Shown: piece after piece, positions 1 through 5,924 of the stretch
Position numbering within the stretch: the first letter of the stretch is position 1
Layout: each line of letters starts with the position of its first letter
DNA from: Acutalibacter sp. 1XD8-33
GTDB taxonomy: Bacteria; Bacillota; Clostridia; Oscillospirales; Acutalibacteraceae
DNA: 64,000 bases
Reading direction: 5' to 3'
Assembly (NCBI RefSeq): GCF_003612555.1
Contig: NZ_RAZF01000006.1
Span: 1-64,000, forward strand
The notes under the pieces: model-generated
Told to the model about the DNA's origin: nothing
The model's input: only the letters and a program-made list of their open reading frames with translations
The model's database searches: none
Position numbers and translations under genes: made by a program

Positions 1-32
1 GGGGTTCCGAATACGTCGGAACCCCCGCTTTT
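1..32 (+). terminator. Rho-independent terminator
   Basis: Perfect 10-bp stem GGGGTTCCGA / TCGGAACCCC with a 5-base loop (ATACG), followed by CGCTTTT. It would end a plus-strand transcript that enters from outside the left edge. Confidence 0.75.
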
Positions 33-160
33 CATAAGTCGGGAAAATTTATTGAACTTTTTTGTAATTTAGTCTTGACATTTGGCAAAAAGTCTCCCAT
101 AGGCGGTTTCGAGCGGAGCCATCTGAAAGCATAGGGGGCCATGCCGCCCGCAAAACCGAA

Positions 161-190
161 AACGGCCGCCGGAAGTCGGAGGCCGCTTTT
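161..190. terminator. Bidirectional terminator
   Basis: Stem CGGCCGCC (163-170) / GGAGGCCG (178-185) with one mismatch. It is followed by CTTTT on the plus strand and by TTTTCGGTTTT on the minus strand. It lies 17 bases beyond the stop of the aldo/keto reductase gene, so its main job is probably to end that minus-strand transcript. Confidence 0.7.
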
Positions 191-206
191 CCATCTCTGT
201 CTGGAG

Positions 207-1235
207 CTATACCCGCGTTTTTCCGGCCAGGATGTTTTTATAATCCGCCAGGTTCTCTTTCAGCAAAGTAGGCGTATCCAGCTCATAGGGGCACCGGCCC
301 TTGCACTGGCCGCATTCCAGGCAGTTTTCAATATTCAGCATCATCTTCTGGGCATCCGGAGTCAGCCAGTTGGCGGAGGGGCTGCGGCGGATGAGCTGGC
401 TCATTCGGGCGCACTGGGGGATGTTGATCCCAGCCGGGCAGGGCAGGCAGTAGCCGCAGGACCGGCAGAAATTCCCGATGAGCTCCGCGCGGTCTTTCTC
501 AATGGCCGCCTTCACGTCCGGGTCCTTCATAGTGGGGGGATTCTCTGTGTAAGAGAGGAACTGGTCCAGCTCCTCCTCCCGCTGGACGCCCCAGATGGGC
601 AGGGCGTTCTCAAACTGGGCTTGCCAGGCGTAGGCTGCGGCGGCGTTGGTGATGAGCCCGCCGGAAAGGCCTTTCATGGAGATGAAGCCCACGTTGTTCT
701 CTCGGCACAGGTTCACCAGGTCGATGTCCCTCTGGGTGGCCAGATAGCAGAAGGGGAACTGGAGGGTCTCGTAGAGGCCGGAGCGCACGGCCTCCTCCGC
801 CACGCCCAGGCGGTGGTTGGTGATGCCGATGTGGCGGATCTTCCCCTGGGCCTTGGCCTCCTCCATGGCCTCATACAGGCCGGTGCCGTCCCCGGGCTTG
901 GGGCAGAAGGCGGGGTTGTGGAATTGGTAGAGGTCGATGTAGTCGGTTTTCAGAAGGCGCAAGCTGGTCTCCAGGTCCTTCCAGAAGCCCTCTGCGGTGG
1001 TGGAGGGGGTCTTAGTGGCGATGAAGATTTTCTCCCGCACGTCGGAGAGGGCGAGGCCCATTTTCTCCTCGCTGTCGCTATAGGAGCGGGCGGTGTCGAA
1101 GAAATTCACTCCCGCGTCGTAGGCCTTGCGCAGGAGCTTTCCGGCGTACTCCGCGCTGACCCGCTGGATGGGCAGAGCGCCGAAGCCGTTTTTGCAGGCC
1201 ACAATTCCCGTGCGGCCCAGGGTTACCGTTTTCAT
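207..1235 (-). CDS. Aldo/keto reductase with C-terminal 4Fe-4S ferredoxin domain
   Basis: 342-residue cytosolic oxidoreductase of the ferredoxin-fused aldo/keto reductase group. The AKR barrel occupies about residues 1-245, with the expected catalytic set D47, Y52, K75 and H106 (FFDTARSY, ATKTP, YQFHNP). The C-terminal part has two cysteine clusters, C257/C260/C263/C266 and C305/C308/C311/C315, spaced as for two 4Fe-4S sites. Such fusions presumably move electrons between ferredoxin-like carriers and a carbonyl/alcohol couple; the substrate cannot be read from sequence. The ATG is preceded by AAGGAGG at 7-base spacing. It is a single gene with its own terminator at 161-190, divergent from the promoter at 1274-1301. 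Confidence 0.88.
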   Translation of the reverse strand: MKTVTLGRTGIVACKNGFGALPIQRVSAEYAGKLLRKAYDAGVNFFDTARSYSDSEEKMGLALSDVREKIFIATKTPSTTAEGFWKDLETSLRLLKTDYIDLYQFHNPAFCPKPGDGTGLYEAMEEAKAQGKIRHIGITNHRLGVAEEAVRSGLYETLQFPFCYLATQRDIDLVNLCRENNVGFISMKGLSGGLITNAAAAYAWQAQFENALPIWGVQREEELDQFLSYTENPPTMKDPDVKAAIEKDRAELIGNFCRSCGYCLPCPAGINIPQCARMSQLIRRSPSANWLTPDAQKMMLNIENCLECGQCKGRCPYELDTPTLLKENLADYKNILAGKTRV

Positions 1236-1273
1236 GGATATTCCTCCTTGTGGTTGAGATATGGGTCAAAGGG

Positions 1274-1301
1274 TTGACATTCTCAGAATAGCTGGTATAA
1301 T
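1274..1301 (+). promoter_or_regulatory. Sigma-A type promoter
   Basis: TTGACA (1274-1279), 16-base spacer, TATAAT (1296-1301). Both hexamers are perfect. A terminator hairpin follows about 60 bases downstream, so it appears to drive a very short transcript rather than the sigma factor gene at 1665. Confidence 0.7.
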
Positions 1302-1361
1302 AGAGAAAGAAGGGGTGCCACAGCAAGCGGCCAGCTCCGGATGTGAAACAGTTTCAGAAAG

Positions 1362-1397
1362 AAAACCGTCACTTGTGGGAGTGGCGGTTTTGCTTTT
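1362..1397 (+). terminator. Rho-independent terminator of a short transcript
   Basis: Stem AAAACCGTCAC (1362-1372) / GTGGCGGTTTT (1381-1391) with one T-G wobble, then GCTTTTC. Together with the promoter at 1274-1301 it delimits a predicted RNA of about 90 nt. Confidence 0.65.
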
Positions 1398-1439
1398 CAA
1401 AATTCCGCCTATTGAGCGCAGGCGCACCTAGCCAATCAG

Positions 1440-1530
1440 GGTAAAAGTTTTGTCCACTTTTTCAAAAGTGGTGGGGTTCTTAGGGGCAACGCCCCTAAGC
1501 CGCCGGAGGCCACTCCGTATCACTTCCCCA
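1440..1530. repeat. Mosaic intergenic repeat, short copy
   Basis: Contains GTAAAAGTTTT, a hairpin CTTAGGGGC aac GCCCCTAAG, and GCCGCCGGAGGCC followed by ACTCCGTAT. The stretch around the hairpin is repeated almost exactly at 45165-45210, and GGAGGCCACTCCGTAT recurs near 30046. This is one member of the dispersed family described under findings. The remainder of the 1236-1664 gap holds the promoter/terminator unit and the direct repeats at 1578-1610. Confidence 0.65.
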
Positions 1531-1577
1531 AAAGTATACCATATGAACCCCGCTCCAAGTCAAGGCGTTTCAAAAAA

Positions 1578-1610
1578 TTTCCCCCAAAATGAGATATTTT
1601 TCCCCCAAAA
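1578..1610. promoter_or_regulatory. Direct-repeat operator-like site upstream of ECF sigma gene
   Basis: TTTCCCCCAAAA occurs at 1578-1589 and again at 1599-1610, exactly 21 bp apart (two helical turns), just ahead of the sigma factor gene. It could be an activator or autoregulatory site. This is inference from spacing and position only. Confidence 0.35.
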
Positions 1611-1664
1611 GGGGTATTATGTGTGAAAGGCCTTTTAAAGCACAGCAAAGGGGGCACGAGCTCG

Positions 1665-2147
1665 ATGACAGCCGAGGAATTCTCCGGCTACGTCCGGGAA
1701 TACGGGGACATGGTGTACCGGGTGGCGCTGAACGCCTGCAAAAATCCCGCCGATGCCGAGGATATCCTCCAGACCGCCCTGCTCAAGCTCTACCGGGAAA
1801 AATCCCCCTTCGAGAGCCCAGAGCACGTCCGCCGCTGGCTCATCCGCGTGGCGGTGAACGAGGCCAAAAAACTGGCCCGGTCCGCCTGGTTGCGGAAAAC
1901 CCTCCCCCTGGAGGACTACGCCGCGACACTGGAATTTCAGGCCCCGGAGGAGAGCGAACTCTTCCTCCAGGTGATGGCCCTGCCCGCCAAGTACCGGACG
2001 CCCCTGTACCTCTACTACTACGAGGGCTACCCGGTGAGGGAGGTGGCCGCCCTGTGCGGGCTGAAGGAATCCACCGTGCAGACCCGGCTGCAGAGAGCCC
2101 GGCAAGCCCTGAAACAAGCCCTGACCCAAATGGAGGAGGAATCCTGA
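1665..2147 (+). CDS. ECF-type RNA polymerase sigma factor
   Basis: 160-residue sigma-70 family factor of the extracytoplasmic-function class. Region 2 (about residues 10-75) carries the YRVALNACKNPADAEDILQ pattern typical of ECF core-binding and -10 recognition. Region 4 (about 103-152) has the helix-turn-helix 'REVAALCGLKESTVQTRLQRAR'-like segment. The ATG at 1665 follows AAAGGGGG at 10 bases; an upstream GTG at 1623 is in frame and also has a purine-rich stretch, so the start is not certain. Its stop overlaps the next gene's start (TGATG), so the downstream membrane protein is co-translated and is probably its regulator or target. Confidence 0.88.
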   Translation: MTAEEFSGYVREYGDMVYRVALNACKNPADAEDILQTALLKLYREKSPFESPEHVRRWLIRVAVNEAKKLARSAWLRKTLPLEDYAATLEFQAPEESELFLQVMALPAKYRTPLYLYYYEGYPVREVAALCGLKESTVQTRLQRARQALKQALTQMEEES

Positions 2148-2659
2148 TGGAATTTTACACAGATCTCTATAAGCGCGCGTTTTCCAAGGTGAAGGCCTCC
2201 CCGGAAAAAATGCAGGAGGTAATCGCCATGACAGAGAACAAGAGAAAGCCCAGGAGGACCGCCCGGCGGATGCTGGCAGTGGCGGCCATCGCGGCCCTGG
2301 CCGTGCTGACGGCCGTGGGGGCCAGCGCGGCCCCGGGAGGGAATATCTTCACCCACGTCACCGCCTTTATGGGGTCCCCCCAGCAGATGCCCGAGACCCA
2401 GGGAGCGAAATGCCTGATCCGCATGGAAAACGGCCTGGGGGAAGAAGTGGAGTTCCTGGCGAACCGGGTGGAGTACAACCCGGAGGCCAACACACTGAAG
2501 GTCTGGGAGAATACGGTGGATGGAGACGAGATCTGGGTGACCCTCCCCCTGGACGAGAGCTTCCGCCAGTATGACAGCTTCGAGGAGATGCTCCGACGGG
2601 AGGGCGCGGTCACCGGCTCCGACCCGGACGGCTCCCGGTATGAGATCACCCCCGAATAG
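2147..2659 (+). CDS. Membrane protein, possible anti-sigma partner of the ECF factor
   Basis: 170 residues. A basic cytoplasmic N-terminus (1-40) is followed by one hydrophobic segment at about 41-62 and an extracytoplasmic domain of about 105 residues. This topology and the TGATG overlap with the sigma gene match anti-sigma or sigma-linked sensor proteins. I do not recognise a zinc-binding HxxxCxxC motif, and the outer part resembles DUF4179-type extracytoplasmic regions only loosely. A strong Shine-Dalgarno (GGAGGA) lies inside the sigma gene's end. Function is inferred from context. Confidence 0.6.
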   Translation: MEFYTDLYKRAFSKVKASPEKMQEVIAMTENKRKPRRTARRMLAVAAIAALAVLTAVGASAAPGGNIFTHVTAFMGSPQQMPETQGAKCLIRMENGLGEEVEFLANRVEYNPEANTLKVWENTVDGDEIWVTLPLDESFRQYDSFEEMLRREGAVTGSDPDGSRYEITPE

Positions 2660-2670
2660 CCCGCAAAAAA

Positions 2671-2698
2671 CCGCCGCTTGGGAAAAGCGGCGGCTTTT
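2671..2698 (+). terminator. Rho-independent terminator
   Basis: Perfect stem CCGCCGCTT / AAGCGGCGG with a 5-base loop, then CTTTTC. It ends the ECF sigma operon. Confidence 0.85.
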
Positions 2699-2739
2699 CT
2701 ATACTTTTCTAGAGTGATACTGTGTGGCCTTCGTACGCA

Positions 2740-2801
2740 CAGGTCGCGTCCCACCAACTTGACCTTAAATACCTGAGAAGCGGATTTTTTGAAGTGGTGA
2801 A
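2740..2801 (-). repeat. Remnant of mosaic intergenic repeat abutting sigE
   Basis: Bases 2758-2801, read on the minus strand, match the conserved block seen at 9044-9086 (TTCACC, then a purine run, then CTTCTCAGG and TTAAGGTCAAG). Hairpins 1 and 2 of the full element are missing. The remnant stops exactly at the sigE stop codon (2802). Confidence 0.65.
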
Positions 2802-3533
2802 CTACCCCGCCTTTTCCAAATCCTTGCGCAGGCGAGTGATGATGCGTTTTTCTAGCCGGGATATGTAAGATTGGGAAATACCCAGTTCGTCGGCTACCTC
2901 CTTCTGAGTATGCTCTTTGGTGGACTCCAGCCCAAAGCGCAGCTGCATGATCTTTTTCTCCCGGGGGGACAGGCGGCTGACAGCGCTTAAAAGCATATCC
3001 CGTTCCGCTTCCTGCTCAATATCCCGGTTTACCGCATCGGGATCGCTGCCCAGAAGGTCCGAGAGCAGAAGCTCGTTGCCATCCCAGTCTACGTTGAGAG
3101 GGTCATCGATGGAGACTTCATTGCGCAGTTGAGAGCTTTTCCTCAGATGCATCAGGATTTCGTTTTCAATGCATCGGGAGGCGTAGGTGGCCAGCTTGAT
3201 GTTTTTTTCCACCCGGAAGGTGTTTACCGCTTTGATGAGCCCGATGGTGCCAATGGAGATCAGGTCCTCCACGCTGGCGCCTGGGCTCTCAAATTTTTTG
3301 GCGATGTAGACCACCAGTCTCAGGTTGTGAGTGATGAGAGGCTCCCGGGCTCCGGGAACATTGTTGCGGATATTTTCCATCACCCGGCGCTCCTCCTCCT
3401 TGGTCAAGGGGGGCGGAAGGGTGTCCGGGCCGTTGATATAATGACAGGGGCCAGCCCCCCAATAGAGGAAAAAACGGCGGCAGATAGTTTGAACAAGGAG
3501 GATCACGGAAGAGACAAGGGAAGAGAGTATCAT
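2802..3533 (-). CDS. sigE: Sporulation sigma factor SigE (pro-form)
   Basis: 243-residue sigma-70 family factor close in length to Bacillus subtilis pro-sigma-E. The hydrophobic N-terminus (about 1-27) corresponds to the pro-sequence removed after septation. Region 2 shows [17 protein letters not shown] and [15 protein letters not shown]; region 4 ends in the helix-turn-helix [20 protein letters not shown]. It directs early mother-cell transcription. The ATG is preceded by AAAGGATG. The gene lies directly downstream of spoIIGA, whose product processes it, in the usual order spoIIGA-sigE. It is strong evidence that the host forms endospores. Confidence 0.95.
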   Translation of the reverse strand: MILSSLVSSVILLVQTICRRFFLYWGAGPCHYINGPDTLPPPLTKEEERRVMENIRNNVPGAREPLITHNLRLVVYIAKKFESPGASVEDLISIGTIGLIKAVNTFRVEKNIKLATYASRCIENEILMHLRKSSQLRNEVSIDDPLNVDWDGNELLLSDLLGSDPDAVNRDIEQEAERDMLLSAVSRLSPREKKIMQLRFGLESTKEHTQKEVADELGISQSYISRLEKRIITRLRKDLEKAG

Positions 3534-3622
3534 TATAGGTCATCCTTTCTCGGGAAGCCGCAGGAAAAAGGCATTCCCATCAGTAAATCATGAGGAGGGC
3601 AACAAGACGGTTTTGGGGAGTC

Positions 3623-4462
3623 TCAAGACAGGTTCTCGTCCGGAAAAAGCTCCGGATTGTACAGCGCGGAAAATTCTCCGGCGGAAAGAGGCGTGTCGGT
3701 AACGGCCAGATAGCACTCCAACTCCCGGCCGGTCGGGCACTGGATGATCCTGTCGGGTTTGAAGGCGGGCAGCAGGCCCCGGCCCCCCAGACTTTCGAAG
3801 GGTACCAGCCGCAAGCCGGATGGCAGAGGATTGCAAGCCGACAGCTCCCACAGAGAAGGGGGAGAAAGGTCTCCCAGGATCTTCTTTTGACAAACCACTA
3901 CGGGCAATCCGGAAAAGGGCTCCCGCAGAGCGTTGCCGGTATCAGCTTTGGCAAAGAAGGACACCGTTTTTCCCTGGTGCTCGATCTGAAATTTCGATAG
4001 AGGAGGGGAGGAGTCCCTGAGGAAGAACCGTCCCAAAGCCCAGAAGAGAAAATAGGCCAGGCAGGTGGCGAAAAACAGCAGGGGCAGAGAGAGGTTAAGG
4101 TAGACGGAGCCGCCTACCAGCGCGAAATATCCGGGCGGGGCGAACTGCGTCACGAACAGCAGAAAGCCCGCCAGCAGGAAGGAAAACAGCCACATACACA
4201 GCCAGCACCGGAAAAAAAGACGGGGCTTTGCGGGAGAAAACGCCGCCCCTGCCGCAGCCAGGGCGCAGATCCCGCCCAGTATAGGTCCGGCAAAGCCTGG
4301 CAGGGGCAAAAGTCCCGAGAGAGAGCAGAAGGCCCCGGCCAAAGCCCCCAGCACCAGCCTTATCCCTGTGGTTTGCAGCCGGAGAAAGCGGCGGACGCAG
4401 CAGAGCAGGATATAGTCTATGTAGAGATTGACAATCACCAAAATGTCCGCGTAAACCGTCAT
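3623..4462 (-). CDS. spoIIGA: Sigma-E processing aspartic peptidase SpoIIGA
   Basis: 279 residues. The N-terminal half (to about 145) is a run of roughly five hydrophobic segments that place it in the sporulation septum. The C-terminal half carries the aspartic-protease signature KADTGN with D174. By family knowledge it activates pro-sigma-E after a signal from the forespore (SpoIIR). The ATG at 4462 follows GGGAGGGAG. It is transcribed with sigE, 89 bases downstream. Confidence 0.93.
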   Translation of the reverse strand: MTVYADILVIVNLYIDYILLCCVRRFLRLQTTGIRLVLGALAGAFCSLSGLLPLPGFAGPILGGICALAAAGAAFSPAKPRLFFRCWLCMWLFSFLLAGFLLFVTQFAPPGYFALVGGSVYLNLSLPLLFFATCLAYFLFWALGRFFLRDSSPPLSKFQIEHQGKTVSFFAKADTGNALREPFSGLPVVVCQKKILGDLSPPSLWELSACNPLPSGLRLVPFESLGGRGLLPAFKPDRIIQCPTGRELECYLAVTDTPLSAGEFSALYNPELFPDENLS

Positions 4463-4484
4463 GGCGCTCCCTCCCTGCCCTTCT

Positions 4485-4548
4485 ATTATAGGACGTGCAG
4501 AGGGCTTGATTCTGTCATTTTCTGGCAGGCAATAAAAATTCTGTCAAA
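4485..4548 (-). promoter_or_regulatory. Putative spoIIGA promoter with paired TGTCA boxes
   Basis: On the minus strand TATAAT lies at 4490-4485, 23 bases ahead of the spoIIGA ATG, with no good -35 hexamer. ATTCTGTCA (plus-strand reading) occurs at 4509-4517 and 4538-4546. The distal copy continues as TGTCAAA, one mismatch from the Spo0A-box core TGTCGAA. A -35-poor, Spo0A-dependent promoter is what spoIIG has in Bacillus; the assignment here is inference. Confidence 0.35.
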
Positions 4549-4585
4549 GAAAAAAGAGGCAGGGTTCTCAAGAACCGGCCTCTCT
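4549..4585 (-). terminator. Terminator overlapping the 3' end of the XRE regulator gene
   Basis: Read on the minus strand: AGAGGCCGGTTCT, loop, AGAACCCTGCCTCT, then TTTTTTCTTT. The stop codon of the regulator lies in the loop. Confidence 0.7.
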
Positions 4586-4807
4586 TTCGATTTCCGCCAC
4601 AATGATGGACATGGGCACGCCCAAAGCGCCGCTAATGCGGAAAAGGGTTTCCAGAGTAGGCTTTCGTTCGCCGTTTTCGATGGCGCTGAGATGGGTGCGG
4701 CCGATGTCGGAAAGGCCGCTGAGCACCTCCTGGGTAAGCCCTTTTTCCCGGCGAAACCGGGCGATCACCTGTCCCACCAGCACCGGATCTAGCTGTGCCG
4801 CGCCCAT
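4568..4807 (-). CDS. XRE-family helix-turn-helix regulator
   Basis: 79 residues and essentially one HTH_3 domain (about 9-63), with RFRREKGLTQEVLSGLSDI and HLSAIENGERKPTLETLFRI covering the recognition region. It binds DNA as a small dimeric repressor or activator. The start at 4807 follows AAAGGAA; the reading frame extends upstream but without a good ribosome site. It is divergent from the small membrane protein at 4950. The 140-bp gap has two ACA-A/T-ATGTTG half-sites (about 4887 and 4907) overlapping that gene's promoter, so it may control it. Confidence 0.85.
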   Translation of the reverse strand: MGAAQLDPVLVGQVIARFRREKGLTQEVLSGLSDIGRTHLSAIENGERKPTLETLFRISGALGVPMSIIVAEIEREAGS

Positions 4808-4893
4808 GGCTATCACATTCCTTTCCCGATGTTTCCAGGGAATCCCCCCATTCAAATTGTAGTATACCTGGTGGAGAGGAATGAATACATATG

Positions 4894-4922
4894 TTGACAA
4901 ATGAACACAAATGTTGTATATT
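4894..4922 (+). promoter_or_regulatory. Sigma-A type promoter for the small membrane protein
   Basis: TTGACA (4894-4899), 17-base spacer, TATATT (4917-4922). ATGTTG occurs twice (4891-4896 and 4911-4916), overlapping both ends of the spacer, which suggests a repressor site for the divergent XRE protein. Confidence 0.65.
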
Positions 4923-4949
4923 TAGAAAAAAGACGAAAGGAATGGGAAA

Positions 4950-5111
4950 ATGGATAACTGGCCGGCTTTATGGATGTTGGCAATGGCTTACCGGGGAGCC
5001 TTGGGGATTTTTCTGGGCTTTGGGGTCATGTGGCTGGCAAGGCAGGAGGAAAAAGAAAAAGCCGCAGGTCAAATCCGCGACCTGCGGCAAAAAGACGATA
5101 GACTGAAATAG
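4950..5111 (+). CDS. Small single-pass membrane protein
   Basis: 53 residues starting MDNWPALWMLAMAYRG, with a hydrophobic segment at about 8-30 (ALGIFLGFGVMWLA) and a charged C-terminal tail (QEEKEKAAGQIRDLRQKDD) that looks helical. The ATG follows AAAGGAA at 8 bases, and a good promoter lies at 4894-4922. An overlapping frame from 4891 gives a cysteine- and tryptophan-rich peptide and is rejected. Function unknown. The divergent XRE gene suggests a small regulated pair. The tail is encoded by a perfect inverted repeat that also works as a minus-strand terminator. Confidence 0.6.
   Translation: MDNWPALWMLAMAYRGALGIFLGFGVMWLARQEEKEKAAGQIRDLRQKDDRLK
5058..5091 (-). terminator. Minus-strand terminator inside a plus-strand small gene
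   Basis: GCCGCAGGTC (5061-5070) and GACCTGCGGC (5079-5088) form a perfect 10-bp stem. On the minus strand it is followed by TTTTTCTTTTT. It would stop transcripts coming from the nucleotidyltransferase/rhamnosidase operon at the right. Confidence 0.65.
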
Positions 5112-5124
5112 AGCGGCGCTTGAA

Positions 5125-5215
5125 GTTAGAAACTACACCAATAGGCGTTTGTATTCCCCTTTCCAGCAAATTCAGCCGGGGAGAGGCGTTTTGAAAACTT
5201 GCCAATCACGAGATT
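5125..5215 (-). repeat. Degenerate copy of the AGAAGCTGTACC MITE-like element
   Basis: Reverse orientation relative to the copies at 53307 and 58555. ACACCAATAGGCGTTTGTAT, CCCCTTTCC, GCAAATTCAGCCGGG and GTTTTGAAAACTTGCCAAT match the right end of those copies. The match is lost after about 5210 and no left terminus is found. The 5112-5300 gap holds nothing else I can identify. Confidence 0.6.
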
Positions 5216-5300
5216 GACGGCACGCAATCTGCACTGTCTGGCAAAAAATCTAACCGTGCCACTCTGCATATGTCCAGAGACGGAACAGGCGACAAGAAAT

Positions 5301-5918
5301 TCAGCCTTTGTGCTCGCCTGTCACTTTCTTCAGGCACAGGACCCAGTCCTCCAGAGCAGAGGGGTCCTGCAGGGCGCGGGTATATCGGGCGAAGGTCTGG
5401 GGATAGGCGGTTTCCATCCATTTCAGGGACTTTTTTGGCCCCCAAAAGGGCTGGCCCACACTGTCGCAAAAGATTTCCAAACTGTCCACCAGCAGCCAAT
5501 GCAGGCGGAACATTCCCTCCGGGTCACCCCGACGGGCGCGCAGTAGCATTTTTTCACACCAGGCAATTTCCTCCCGGACCTGCTCCGGATTTTTTGGGGG
5601 CAGATCCGCCGCGTAGGCCCGGATGCCCTCCATCAGCCTTGCGCCCAGTCCCTCCGGGTCGTAAAGCACTCGGCCGTGGAGGATAGGAAGAATCTCTTCC
5701 CAGTCCGGCTCCTCCCCGAAATGCTCCTTTGGATATACGAACAGGTCCAGCTGAACCCCGTTCACAAAGCCGGTGTCATGGCCGGCGGGCCCGGCTTCCG
5801 TCACCGCCAGGGCGTCGAAATCGCTGTGGATGCCGTAGGTACCGTCCGCGTAAGAGCCGTAGGCGATCACGGCGAGAGGCCGGTATGTTTCCTTAATATA
5901 GGCGAGGATTTCTTCCAT
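5301..5918 (-). CDS. Nucleotidyltransferase-fold protein
   Basis: 205 residues. The N-terminal half carries the nucleotidyltransferase signature: G21-S22 in AYGSYADGTYGIHSDFDALA, metal-binding D33 and D35, and a third acidic residue D58 in QLDLFVYP. The C-terminal half is helical and resembles the substrate-side domain of aminoglycoside or lincosamide nucleotidyltransferases, but the substrate cannot be called. It lies 6 bases downstream of the rhamnosidase on the same strand, so the two share a transcript. It may adenylylate a small molecule, or may be one of the many unassigned members of this superfamily. Confidence 0.75.
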   Translation of the reverse strand: MEEILAYIKETYRPLAVIAYGSYADGTYGIHSDFDALAVTEAGPAGHDTGFVNGVQLDLFVYPKEHFGEEPDWEEILPILHGRVLYDPEGLGARLMEGIRAYAADLPPKNPEQVREEIAWCEKMLLRARRGDPEGMFRLHWLLVDSLEIFCDSVGQPFWGPKKSLKWMETAYPQTFARYTRALQDPSALEDWVLCLKKVTGEHKG

Positions 5919-5924
5919 TGCCGC

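Noticed and set aside
75-103. TTGACA at 75-80 as a promoter
   Set aside because: No acceptable -10 hexamer at 16-18 bases, and no plus-strand gene follows.
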